Shown one piece after another: positions 43,630 to 51,392 of a DNA stretch of 53,985 bases (positions within the stretch are counted from its first letter, which is position 1; the number at the start of each line of letters is the position of its first letter). A program made the translations under genes and the position numbers. The stretch lies in the NCBI GenBank assembly GCA_014653835.1, contig JACWDY010000007.1, forward strand, positions 1-53,985, read 5' to 3'. Source of the DNA: Pelagibacterales bacterium SAG-MED28. Its GTDB lineage: Bacteria; Pseudomonadota; Alphaproteobacteria; Pelagibacterales; Pelagibacteraceae. The notes beneath the pieces were generated by a model, which did no database searches, was not told the origin of the DNA, and was given only the letters and a program-made list of their open reading frames with translations.

Positions 43630-44286
43630 ATGACCTATTCATTAAATACAATTGTTTTAGACCCTGCATCAAAGAATAAACCTAAAAATGCTGTAATACT
43701 TTGCCACGGATATGGAGGTGATGGAAAAGATATATCAATACTAGCAACTTATTGGCGAGCTCATTTACCCGATACAATCTTTATTTGTCCAGATGCTCCA
43801 GAAAAATGTGCTGCGAGTCCATCTGGTTTTCAGTGGTTTGACCTTATGGATCAAACACCTGAACAAGTTTTAGCTAAATCATTAGTCGCTGAAAATAAAT
43901 TAAATAAACTTATAGATGAAGTAAAAGAAAAAAATAATTTAACAGCTGGTCAGATTATTATTGGAGGGTTTAGTCAAGGTTGCATGATAACCTTACAGAC
44001 TGGCCTAAAAAGAAAAGACTCAATTAATTCTATAGTTGGTTATTCTGGAAGAATAATAGATACAGATCACCTTTCTAAAAATATCAACTCTAGACCTAAT
44101 ATTATCTTAATGCATGGAGACATTGATCAAGTTGTTTCTATTGACTCTTTATTAGAGGCAAAAGAATTTTTTGGAAAAAATAATTACGAAATTCAAACAA
44201 ATATATTTAAAAACTGTGAACATCGTATACCTACCGAGGGTTCTAGTTTAGGTCTACAATTTATAAAAAAACATTTTAATTCATAA
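43630..44286 (+). CDS. alpha/beta hydrolase, phospholipase/carboxylesterase family
   Basis: The 218-residue protein is a cytosolic esterase of the acyl-protein thioesterase type. It shows AVILCHGYGGDGKDIS (oxyanion region), the nucleophile elbow IIGGFSQGCMITLQTGL, the acid in LMHGDIDQVVSIDSL, and His in NCEHRIPTEG. The physiological ester is unknown. It is followed by the HNH gene after 61 bp. Confidence 0.9.
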   Translation: MTYSLNTIVLDPASKNKPKNAVILCHGYGGDGKDISILATYWRAHLPDTIFICPDAPEKCAASPSGFQWFDLMDQTPEQVLAKSLVAENKLNKLIDEVKEKNNLTAGQIIIGGFSQGCMITLQTGLKRKDSINSIVGYSGRIIDTDHLSKNINSRPNIILMHGDIDQVVSIDSLLEAKEFFGKNNYEIQTNIFKNCEHRIPTEGSSLGLQFIKKHFNS

Positions 44287-44317
44287 GCATTATAAGTGTA
44301 ACATAATTATAACTTGA

Positions 44318-44323
44318 TATAAT
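44318..44323 (+). promoter_or_regulatory. -10 element upstream of the HNH nuclease gene
   Basis: A perfect TATAAT lies 24 bp before the ATG in the 61-bp gap after the esterase. No good -35 is seen 16-18 bp upstream, and an extended TG is not correctly spaced. In such AT-rich DNA a hexamer match can arise by chance. Confidence 0.4.
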
Positions 44324-44347
44324 TTTTCGTATCAGTTAGCTTAAGAC

Positions 44348-44917
44348 ATGATTATTTCTTCTGTAGACAAAGTTCCTTTAGAAAAATGCCCAGCGTTAGT
44401 ATTGAACGCTGACTTTAGACCGTTAAGTTATTATCCTTTATCTATTTGGTGTTGGCAAGATGCAGTGAAATCGGTTTTTTTAGATCGTGTGAGTATAGTA
44501 TCGAATTATAAAAGAAAAATTAGAAGTCCTTCATTTGAAATGAATTTACCAAGTGTTATTGCTCTTAAAAATTTTATTCAACCTTCAAAAAATCCTAACT
44601 TTACAAGATTCAATGTTTTTTTAAGAGATAAATTTGCTTGTCAGTATTGTGGAGATAGAAAGGATTTAACCTTTGATCATTTGTTACCAAAATCAAGAGG
44701 AGGCCTAACAGATTGGAATAATGTTGTAACAGCTTGTTCAAGCTGTAATGTAAAAAAAGGTGGAAAATTATACAAAGATTGCGATCTTAAATTAGCTAGT
44801 AAACCCTACGCCCCAACAGTGGAAGACTTACATAGAAACGGGAGAAATTTTCCTCCTAACTTCCTTCACGAAAGTTGGATGGATTATTTATATTGGGATA
44901 TCGAGTTAGAACCTTAA
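44348..44917 (+). CDS. HNH endonuclease
   Basis: The 189-residue protein has a C-terminal HNH/zinc fold: Cys98-X2-Cys101 in FACQYCGDRKDLTFDHLLPKS (in part), the catalytic Asp110-His111, Asn124/125 in DWNNVVTAC, then Cys130-X2-Cys133. The N-terminal half (PALVLNADFRPLSYYPLSIW) is typical of a chromosomal HNH family conserved in alphaproteobacteria. There is no adjacent mobile-element or toxin partner, so a housekeeping role is more likely than a selfish one. It ends next to the convergent coq7. Confidence 0.9.
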   Translation: MIISSVDKVPLEKCPALVLNADFRPLSYYPLSIWCWQDAVKSVFLDRVSIVSNYKRKIRSPSFEMNLPSVIALKNFIQPSKNPNFTRFNVFLRDKFACQYCGDRKDLTFDHLLPKSRGGLTDWNNVVTACSSCNVKKGGKLYKDCDLKLASKPYAPTVEDLHRNGRNFPPNFLHESWMDYLYWDIELEP

Positions 44918-45451
44918 TTATATTTTCTCTGAAATCGTTATTGCAATTCTTGAGGAAGTTTTAATAATCTTATCTAAAACTCCAAACAAACCTTTTTTTG
45001 TAGCGCCGTTATCGTATGCAATTTCTTTATGATCGAGTTCGTCTTGTCTAAATTTTTCAATTTTCTTTTTTAATTCCTTTTCATCTTCACCAAGTTTATA
45101 AGTTTGATCTTTGTAATGCCCATCTATTACTTCTTCTACTGAGGCAGTACAAAGCATAGCTGCTTTCTCACCCAGCATTGCAGTCCCAAATCCAAGTGTG
45201 ACACCCATTAAGTCCCATAACGGCAATAATTTTGTTGGTTTTATATTTCTTTTTTTAATTTCATTGTCAAAATATTCGTAGTGTTCCTTCTCGTGTTCTT
45301 TCATATCCTCAATTTTCTTCTTTAAAAATTCATCTTGTTTAAATGTTTTTAAAGCAAGAAGTTGACCTTCGTAGATTTTAATAGCTCCACGTTCACCAGC
45401 ATGATCAACTCGAATAATTTCTTCTAAAGTTTTCTTATTAGTTCTTTCCAT
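44918..45451 (-). CDS. coq7: demethoxyubiquinone hydroxylase Coq7
   Basis: Coq7 carries out the last hydroxylation in ubiquinone synthesis. The di-iron ligands are seen in RVDHAGERGAIKIYEGQL, KEHEKEHYEYF, SVEEVIDGHYKDQ and QDELDHKEIAYD. The 177-residue length is typical of bacterial Coq7. Its start overlaps dsbB by 14 bp. The quinone it makes serves the SdhCD complex and DsbB. Confidence 0.96.
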   Translation of the reverse strand: MERTNKKTLEEIIRVDHAGERGAIKIYEGQLLALKTFKQDEFLKKKIEDMKEHEKEHYEYFDNEIKKRNIKPTKLLPLWDLMGVTLGFGTAMLGEKAAMLCTASVEEVIDGHYKDQTYKLGEDEKELKKKIEKFRQDELDHKEIAYDNGATKKGLFGVLDKIIKTSSRIAITISEKI

Positions 45452-45917
45452 AATTTTTTACAATTTTAATTATAATACCACTAAGAATAATAGATATAAT
45501 TGTATTTATTGTAGCAAGAGAAAGTCCAAATAACCTAAAAGTTACGTCTTTGCAGCTTACTACCGTTGAATTTTTAAGCTGATTAAGCAGTTCATCCTTC
45601 GATAAATTTTTACTATTACCTAAATCACACACTAAAGATTCGCTAAAAAAACCTTGTTCAATTCCAAAATGATAAAAAGAAACTACAGCACCAAATATAA
45701 AGAATAACAGAACTACACTTAATAAAATTTTTTCATATTTATTTAATATAAAGACCAAGGAAATAAGTATTACAGCAGCAAGATAGGGTAATCTTTCAAT
45801 TATGCATAAATTGCATGGTTTGTGACCAAGCACATATTGAATAAAGTAAGCAATTGATAAGGAAAGAAAACTAAATACTAAAACACCATTTAAGATAAAC
45901 TTGTTACTTGAATTCAT
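45438..45917 (-). CDS. dsbB: disulfide bond formation protein DsbB
   Basis: DsbB reoxidises DsbA and passes electrons to ubiquinone. The 159-residue protein has four spans. The first periplasmic pair is in GHKPCNLCIIERLPY, with the quinone-proximal Arg. The second pair is split over FSESLVCDLG and STVVSCKDVTF. It overlaps yqaA-type and coq7 genes on both sides. No DsbA is encoded in the window. Confidence 0.93.
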   Translation of the reverse strand: MNSSNKFILNGVLVFSFLSLSIAYFIQYVLGHKPCNLCIIERLPYLAAVILISLVFILNKYEKILLSVVLLFFIFGAVVSFYHFGIEQGFFSESLVCDLGNSKNLSKDELLNQLKNSTVVSCKDVTFRLFGLSLATINTIISIILSGIIIKIVKNYGKN

Positions 45918-46513
45918 TTAACAAAGATTATGTATAAGACAGCTGCTAATATTACAATAAATATTCCAGTTATGGTAAACCATAACGCACCTTTTTTTTC
46001 TATAAAAACACCAAACTTTTTACCAAATAAATGAGTTAAATAAGAAACTAAGAAAAATCTGAGCCCTCTAGTAAATAAACAAATAAAAAAGAAAACAGGT
46101 AAATTAAAACCAATAACACCACTTGTTATAGTAAATACTTTAAATGGAAGTGGAGTAAATCCTGCTAAAAACATTATACCTAACCAGGCTAAAAAACCTC
46201 CACGAGTTAACATTTTATCCTGCATTTCAAAAACTTTTTCCTCATAACCGTAAAACTCTATAATCACCATAGATGCATCCAAGAAAAAAACTCCCAGCAT
46301 ATAACCGAACAATCCTCCAAGGACAGAGCCTACTGTTGCAATTAAAAAAATCTTTAAATAATCTTCCCTCTTAGCAACCACCATTGGAATAATCATCAAA
46401 TCTGGTGGAACAGGAAAAAAGAAACTTTCGATAAAGGCTACAAAACCAAGCAAGGCCTTAGAGAATTTATGCCTAGCAAGCTCTACGCATCTATCGTATA
46501 ATTTTTTTAACAT
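45914..46513 (-). CDS. YqaA family (SNARE-associated/VTT-like) membrane protein
   Basis: I place the start at the ATG at 46513 (MLKKLYDRC, 199 residues); a GTG at 46528 would add five residues. The sequence has four to five spans and the DedA/VTT-like features FIESFFFPVPPDLMIIPM and GGLFGYMLGVFF, then AGFTPLPFKVFTITSGVIG. YqaA proteins are DedA relatives of uncertain role, possibly lipid flipping. It overlaps dsbB by 4 bp (ATGA). The start codon overlaps the divergent small ORF at CATG. Confidence 0.88.
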   Translation of the reverse strand: MLKKLYDRCVELARHKFSKALLGFVAFIESFFFPVPPDLMIIPMVVAKREDYLKIFLIATVGSVLGGLFGYMLGVFFLDASMVIIEFYGYEEKVFEMQDKMLTRGGFLAWLGIMFLAGFTPLPFKVFTITSGVIGFNLPVFFFICLFTRGLRFFLVSYLTHLFGKKFGVFIEKKGALWFTITGIFIVILAAVLYIIFVK

Positions 46514-46697
46514 GAATTTAAAATGCACAATTCTCAGGTACCTAGCAAGTTTAATATTATCGACCGTCGCTATTTATGCGATCGTAATAGTTGCAGGAAT
46601 CTTTGGAGCAGATTATGGATTTTCTTCGGCTGATATATTCATTATTTGGATTCTCATGGCAATTTTGATAAATCAATCTGTAACTTTTAAAAAATAA
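46512..46697 (+). CDS. small two-TM membrane protein, unknown
   Basis: The 61-residue frame has two hydrophobic spans (~9-31 and ~38-56) around a short loop, GADYGFSSADIF. I do not recognise it. It fills the ~170 bp between yqaA and the winged-helix gene, and its stop is directly followed by that gene's ATG, suggesting one transcript. Against it, the ATG overlaps the divergent yqaA start codon, leaving no room for a leader. It would have to be expressed from a start inside yqaA. Confidence 0.5.
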   Translation: MNLKCTILRYLASLILSTVAIYAIVIVAGIFGADYGFSSADIFIIWILMAILINQSVTFKK

Positions 46698-47747
46698 ATG
46701 TCCAAACCTATAGATTCAAAAACAGTAACAATTTTTAATCATTTAAAAAGGAAACCAAATTTAGAGACTAAAGAGATTATAAGTTTAAATTCTTCTGAAG
46801 TTTATGATGTTTTAAATAGAAACTCTAATGAAACTGTTAATTATTGGTTTAAGTTGCAACAAGCATGGTGCAATAATGCTTATAATACCTTTAAAGACTA
46901 TGACAGTTATCTAGTTTTAATTTATTTAGTAAATGAGATTTTTAAAAAACTTTCTGATCGTTTCCAGTATTTAACTTATCAAGAATTTTATGACAAAACT
47001 GAACTTTTAATTGATAAAATAAACTTAATAGAAATTTCAAAAGATTTAAATATACCAAAAGAAACAATAAGAAGAAAAGTAAACTTTCTTCAAGAACAGA
47101 ACATCATATTTAGAAAAGGAAAATCAATTTACTTTAATAGAAAACTTACTGATGCTCAAAGACCTGCTAATACAAAAAAGATTATGTCAGTATTTTTAGA
47201 AAAATCAGGTCAAATATTAGCCAAAGAAGATTGGTTTGGGAGAGCATTTAAAAGAGATGAGATTGAAGGATTTATAGATAAACATTTTACAATATGTTGG
47301 CAGCACTGGTTTAGATTACAAATACCATTTTTAGTGAGACATAGATTTTTTTACGGTGATCTAGAAACCTGGAATGTTTGGGGAGCAATAGGTATCTCTC
47401 AATTTACAGATTACAACAAACAAGTTCAAAATAGAATTATTGAGGATCCTAGATCTTACGCAGATCTATACTTACATCTTTTAAGACATACTCCAAAAAA
47501 TGGAATTAATGCATCCTCAATTTCTGAAATATCACATATTCCAAGAGCAACAGTCATTAGAAAATTAAAAACCCTTTTAAAGCAAAAGCTAGTAATGAAA
47601 AATAAAAAACTTGAATATATGCTTTTACCTTCGCCCAAAAACATCAAATCTTTTGAACAAAATTATATGCACAATCAAAAATACAAAGCAAATTTTGTGA
47701 CAACAATTTTTGATTTGATGAAAAACTCTACGTTTAAAATAGATTAA
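46698..47747 (+). CDS. unknown protein with two winged-helix-like repeats
   Basis: I do not recognise this 349-residue protein as a named family. It looks internally duplicated. Residues ~48-148 (NYWFKLQQAW... then EISKDLNIPKETIRRKVNFL, then a wing IIFRKGKSIYF) match ~202-308 (QHWFRLQIPF... SEISHIPRATVIRKLKTLL, LVMKNKKLEYM). Each half ends in a helix-turn-helix plus wing like those of MarR/GntR-type proteins, so DNA binding is likely. No effector domain is seen. It directly follows the two-TM ORF and is followed by a BASS transporter after 17 bp. Confidence 0.8.
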   Translation: MSKPIDSKTVTIFNHLKRKPNLETKEIISLNSSEVYDVLNRNSNETVNYWFKLQQAWCNNAYNTFKDYDSYLVLIYLVNEIFKKLSDRFQYLTYQEFYDKTELLIDKINLIEISKDLNIPKETIRRKVNFLQEQNIIFRKGKSIYFNRKLTDAQRPANTKKIMSVFLEKSGQILAKEDWFGRAFKRDEIEGFIDKHFTICWQHWFRLQIPFLVRHRFFYGDLETWNVWGAIGISQFTDYNKQVQNRIIEDPRSYADLYLHLLRHTPKNGINASSISEISHIPRATVIRKLKTLLKQKLVMKNKKLEYMLLPSPKNIKSFEQNYMHNQKYKANFVTTIFDLMKNSTFKID

Positions 47748-47764
47748 AAAATCAGGCAAAAAAA

Positions 47765-48610
47765 ATGGAAATAGCAAAAACGATAGCTCCATTGTGTTTA
47801 GCTATTATAATGTTCGGATTAGGTCTTGGTTTAACTATTTCAGATTTCACTAGAGTTATAAAAAATCCAAGAGACTTTTTCGTTGGTTTTATCTGTCAGG
47901 TTATTTTACTTCCGATTATAGCTTTTCTACTAATACAAATTATTTCACTTCCTATTGAAATAGCTATGGGGGTCATGATAATTGCAGCAGCTCCAGGAGG
48001 TGTAACCTCAAATATTTTGACTAAATTCGCAGGTGGTGATGTTGCTTTATCAGTTAGTTTAACAGCAATTGTAAGTTTATTATCTGTTTTAATAGTTCCA
48101 TTGATTGTTTTCAATTCTGCAGATTTTTTAGGCGTAGAAATTAGAAAGGAAATATCAATGCTAAATATAGCTATGAAAATGTTTTTTGTAGTAACTGTTC
48201 CAGTTATATTTGGAATGATTGTTAGAAGTTTTATGACCGATTTTATTGTTTCGAAAACTCTTATAATCCAAAGACTGTCAGTAATTTTATTCTTAGTTGT
48301 ATTTATTTCAATTTGGATAGAGGAATGGGATAGAATTGTTTCTTTTATTACTAGAGCAGGTTTTATAGCTTTCATTTTAAATATGACAATGATTTTTGTA
48401 GGATATTATGTGGCTAAATTCTTTACTTCAGGTGTTGCACAAAGAAAATGTATTTCTTTAGAGTGCGGCTTACAAAACGGAACTTTAGCAGTAGTAGTAG
48501 CTACCCAATTATTTAAAGATATTGTATATATGGTTCCTACTGCAGCATATGCTTTGATCATGTTTACAACATCTATATTTTTTGTTCTCATAGTAAGAAA
48601 AATCAATTAG
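47765..48610 (+). CDS. bile acid:sodium symporter (BASS) family transporter
   Basis: A polytopic 281-residue protein with about nine spans. The BASS signatures include FGLGLGLTISDFTRV at the N-terminus and APGGVTSNILTKFAGGDVAL for the first crossover, then SLECGLQNGTLAVVVATQLF for the second. BASS transporters take up organic anions with Na+ (known cargos include pyruvate, pantoate and bile salts); the cargo here cannot be inferred. It ends 14 bp before tRNA-Leu. Confidence 0.92.
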   Translation: MEIAKTIAPLCLAIIMFGLGLGLTISDFTRVIKNPRDFFVGFICQVILLPIIAFLLIQIISLPIEIAMGVMIIAAAPGGVTSNILTKFAGGDVALSVSLTAIVSLLSVLIVPLIVFNSADFLGVEIRKEISMLNIAMKMFFVVTVPVIFGMIVRSFMTDFIVSKTLIIQRLSVILFLVVFISIWIEEWDRIVSFITRAGFIAFILNMTMIFVGYYVAKFFTSGVAQRKCISLECGLQNGTLAVVVATQLFKDIVYMVPTAAYALIMFTTSIFFVLIVRKIN

Positions 48611-48624
48611 ATTATTATTAAAAA

Positions 48625-48711
48625 GGGCGAATGGTGGAACTGGTAGACGCGCCGGACTCAAAATCCGGTGGTAGCAATACCTTGAGAGTTCGAGTCTCTC
48701 TTCGCCCACCA
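48625..48711 (+). tRNA. tRNA-Leu (anticodon CAA)
   Basis: The acceptor GGGCGAA (48625-48631) pairs with UUCGCCC (48701-48707), followed by A and an encoded CCA (48709-48711). The anticodon arm CCGGA/UCCGG encloses CUCAAAA, giving anticodon CAA (48659-48661), which reads UUG. A long class II variable arm and GUUCGAGUC T-loop are present. It lies 14 bp after the BASS gene and 4 bp before the next ATG. Confidence 0.98.
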
Positions 48712-48715
48712 CATT

Positions 48716-50386
48716 ATGGAAATAGGTAAACTAAATAGTCTTGTAGAATTATATTTTAAAAAATGTGAAGAAGTTGACAATAAAAAACCATTTTTAAAGT
48801 GGCTTAAACCTGAGAAATCTACTTACAATTGGGGAGACATTAAAGAAAGAGTTTTTAAATTATCTCATAAAATAAAATCCTTAATTAATGAAGGTGATAG
48901 ATGTTTAATTTTATCTGAGAATAGACCTTACTGGTTAATGGTTGATCTTGCCGTTATGAATGCTGGCGGTATATCAGTTCCAATTTTTACTACTTATTCT
49001 AAAAATGATTATGAATATATTTTAAATGATTGCAGACCTTCTTTAATAATTGTTTCTAATCAAGATCAATTTAAAAAAATAGAAAATTATATTAATTCAG
49101 ACCAGAAGATTATTTCATTTGAAGAAATTGATAGAGAAAGTTTTCTTATTAAAGATATTTTAGAAGAAAAGTACGAAGAAAAAATTAATAATGATTTAAA
49201 AAGGAATATGCCTGCTTGTATAATTTATACATCAGGTACATCTGGTAACCCAAAAGGTGTGGTTTTAAGTCATGGAGGAATTTTGTCTAATTGTGAGGGA
49301 GCAATTGAATTGCTTCAACCTTTAGTTAAAAAAAAGGATCCAGTTTTTTTAACATGGTTACCCCTTTCACATTCTTACGAACACACAGTGCAATTCATAC
49401 AAATTATTGTAGGTGCAAAAGTTTATTATGCAGAAAGTTTAGAAAAATTAATTTCAAACATGAGTATTGCAAAACCAACTATCATGACTGCTGTACCAAG
49501 ATTTTATCAAAATCTTTTTATCAAGATAAATATGAATTTTGAAAAACAAAAAGGGTTGAAAAAACTATTAATTAATAAAACTTTGGAGCTAGGAAAAAAA
49601 ATACTTAAAAAAGAGGAATTAAGTTTTTTAGATAAATTCATTAATTTAATTTGTAACGTTTTAGTTAGAAGAAAAATAAGAAAACAGTTTGGAGGAAATC
49701 TTCAAACTTTTGTATCAGGAGGAGGGGCCCTCGATCAAAATATAGGAGAATTCCTGAATGCTATTGGACTGCCAACCCTACAAGGTTACGGTCTTACGGA
49801 GGCATCTCCCGTAGTGAGTTGTAATTTACCTAATCTGGTGAAAGTCGAAACTGTTGGACCTCCATTTCGAACCAATACAGTGAAGATCGCTGAAGACGGT
49901 GAAATTTTGATTAAAGGTGAAAATGTGATGTTAGGCTATTGGAATTTAAAAGAGGAAACAGCAAAAGTTATAAAAGAAGGATGGTTACATACAGGTGACA
50001 TTGGTGAGTTTGATCAGAATAATTATTTAAAAATAACAGATAGAAAAAAAGATATTATTGTAAATTTAGGTGGGGATAATATTTCACCAAGTAAAATTGA
50101 AAATATTTTATGTTTAAATGAATTTATTAAACAATCTTTTGTTTATGGAGATAAAAAAAATTATTTAGTAGCAATTGTTGTAACTGATAAAGAATTTAAT
50201 AAAGAAAAAATTAAACTTATAATTGAAAATATAAATAAAACCTTAACTTTAATAGAAAAAATTAAAAAATTTGTTTTAATTGACAAAGAATTTACAATTG
50301 AAAATGGAATGTTAACACCAACTTTAAAGTTAAAAAGAAAAGAAATAATTAAAAATTATAAACAACAATTAGAAAATCTTTATTAA
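48716..50386 (+). CDS. AMP-dependent long-chain acyl-CoA synthetase
   Basis: This ANL-family ligase (556 residues) activates a carboxylate to acyl-AMP and then acyl-CoA. The AMP motif is IIYTSGTSGNPKGVVLSHGG; LQGYGLTEASPVVSCN, GWLHTGDIGEFD and the hinge ITDRKKDIIVNLGGDNISPSKIE (in part) follow. The N-terminal layout fits long-chain FadD-type enzymes (COG1022). Chain-length preference is not readable. It starts 4 nt after the tRNA-Leu CCA, so its mRNA 5' end is likely made by tRNA processing. No terminator follows within 100 bp. Confidence 0.92.
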   Translation: MEIGKLNSLVELYFKKCEEVDNKKPFLKWLKPEKSTYNWGDIKERVFKLSHKIKSLINEGDRCLILSENRPYWLMVDLAVMNAGGISVPIFTTYSKNDYEYILNDCRPSLIIVSNQDQFKKIENYINSDQKIISFEEIDRESFLIKDILEEKYEEKINNDLKRNMPACIIYTSGTSGNPKGVVLSHGGILSNCEGAIELLQPLVKKKDPVFLTWLPLSHSYEHTVQFIQIIVGAKVYYAESLEKLISNMSIAKPTIMTAVPRFYQNLFIKINMNFEKQKGLKKLLINKTLELGKKILKKEELSFLDKFINLICNVLVRRKIRKQFGGNLQTFVSGGGALDQNIGEFLNAIGLPTLQGYGLTEASPVVSCNLPNLVKVETVGPPFRTNTVKIAEDGEILIKGENVMLGYWNLKEETAKVIKEGWLHTGDIGEFDQNNYLKITDRKKDIIVNLGGDNISPSKIENILCLNEFIKQSFVYGDKKNYLVAIVVTDKEFNKEKIKLIIENINKTLTLIEKIKKFVLIDKEFTIENGMLTPTLKLKRKEIIKNYKQQLENLY

Positions 50387-50516
50387 ATTAAGAAATATAA
50401 TTAAATAATTTGCTTAAAAAAACATTGATATTACTAACTTTTTTAAAATTTAATAAAAATTTTAATAATTAATAAAAAATTTAAATTTTGAATCGATTTT
50501 ACAAATTAATTTATGT

Positions 50517-50576
50517 TTGACATGAATCTCTAATTAATTAATGTATTAATTAACAAACGAATCATTAAGATTTGTT
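50517..50576 (+). promoter_or_regulatory. Promoter/operator-like region of the polybasic mini-gene
   Basis: The 209 bp between the acyl-CoA synthetase and the mini-gene hold no gene. They contain a perfect -35 TTGACA (50517-50522) and a weak -10 (TAATGT, 16-bp spacing). A perfect 20-bp inverted repeat TTAATTAAT-GT-ATTAATTAA (50534-50553) overlaps the -10. Further on, AACAAA (50552-50557) and TTTGTT (50571-50576) could form a leader hairpin. Confidence 0.5.
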
Positions 50577-50595
50577 TACTAACCAGGGAGAAAAG

Positions 50596-50670
50596 ATGGC
50601 TAAAAGAAGAAAAAAAGCTAAAAAGAAAACTAAAAAGAAAGCTAAAAAAAGAAGAAGAAAAAGACGATAG
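50596..50670 (+). CDS. 24-residue Lys/Arg-rich peptide
   Basis: The frame reads MAKRRKKAKKKTKKK then AKKRRRKRR and stops at TAG (50668-50670). Apart from Met, three Ala and one Thr, every residue is Lys or Arg. A strong Shine-Dalgarno AGGGAG (50585-50590) is correctly spaced, unusual among the genes here. A promoter-like region lies upstream and an intrinsic terminator begins 15 bp downstream, so it forms a complete monocistronic unit. It is likely a nucleic-acid-binding peptide (RNA, DNA or ribosome); function is unknown. The Lys/Arg codons alone would not be persuasive, but the flanking signals are. Confidence 0.8.
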   Translation: MAKRRKKAKKKTKKKAKKRRRKRR

Positions 50671-50684
50671 TTTTCTCTTTAACT

Positions 50685-50722
50685 AAACGCCCTTTTTAAT
50701 TTTTTAAAGAGGGCGTTTTTTT
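50685..50722 (+). terminator. Intrinsic terminator after the polybasic mini-gene
   Basis: AAACGCCCU (50685-50693) pairs perfectly with AGGGCGUUU (50710-50718) around an AU-rich loop, and a T-run (50716-50722) follows. It ends the mini-gene transcript and abuts the stop of the convergent carD gene. In the opposite direction the T-run is poor, so it is mainly a plus-strand terminator. Confidence 0.88.
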
Positions 50723-51386
50723 ATTCTGCGTTTTCAGAAATATTCGTTCTACCTAAAGCTTTGTCCATTTTTTTTTGCGCTTCTTCAGAACTTGTTTTTA
50801 GAACCGCTTCAAACTCTGATTTTAATCTTTCATAAGCTTTCTCAAATAATTGTCGCTCCGAATAAGATTGATCAGCAATAATATCTGTATTTTTGTTTAG
50901 ATCTTTCACAACCTCTGCTAATTCATAGATTTTACCAGAATTGATTTTTTGATCATATTCTTGAGCTCTTCTACTCCACATTGTTCTCTTAATCTTTGGT
51001 TTTGTTTTTAAAATCGACACACATTTGTTGATTTGATTAATAGAAGAAATTGGTCTTAATTTAGATTGCTGATTTATTGGAACCGTTAAGGTCAATTTTT
51101 CCTTTTCAACTAATATTTTATAAAACTGAATATCTATTTCACCTATCTTAGCTTTCTCTATCGCAGTTATTTTACCTACACCGTGTTTTGGATAAACTAT
51201 ATAATCTTTTAAATTATAAATTTTTTTCTCAGTAGGTTGTTTTTTTATTTTCTTAATTTCTGGTTTTTCATCAGGACCAGGGATGGTGCTTTTTTTAACT
51301 GAGGATTTTAAAGAAGATTTAACTTTTCCCAATAATTTTACTTTCTTAACTTTTTTTACTTTTTTGACTTTTTTCTTTTTTGGCAT
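50721..51386 (-). CDS. carD: CarD family transcription regulator
   Basis: CarD-type proteins bind the RNA polymerase beta subunit and stabilise open complexes. The RNAP-interacting domain (~58-125) shows DYIVYPKHGVGKITAIEKAK, and the helical C-terminal DNA-binding half has MWSRRAQEYDQKINSG and YSERQLFEKAYERLKSE. The first ~55 residues are a Lys/Val/Ser extension with the repeat KKV in KKKKVKKVKKVKKVK. At 221 residues it is longer than the ~165-residue core for this reason. It is 6 bp downstream of fdxA. Confidence 0.92.
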   Translation of the reverse strand: MPKKKKVKKVKKVKKVKLLGKVKSSLKSSVKKSTIPGPDEKPEIKKIKKQPTEKKIYNLKDYIVYPKHGVGKITAIEKAKIGEIDIQFYKILVEKEKLTLTVPINQQSKLRPISSINQINKCVSILKTKPKIKRTMWSRRAQEYDQKINSGKIYELAEVVKDLNKNTDIIADQSYSERQLFEKAYERLKSEFEAVLKTSSEEAQKKMDKALGRTNISENAE

Positions 51387-51392
51387 ATTTAT

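Noticed and set aside
44348-44917. HNH gene as part of a homing or defence element
   Set aside because: No intron, intein, methylase or toxin partner lies nearby, and its flanks are ordinary housekeeping genes.
47896-48375. 159-codon minus-strand frame inside the BASS transporter
   Set aside because: It mirrors the hydrophobic codons of the transporter; no independent support.
48509-48712. Minus-strand 67-codon frame across tRNA-Leu (MVGEERLELSRYCYHRILSP...)
   Set aside because: It is the antisense of the tRNA; this is a classic spurious frame produced by tRNA genes.
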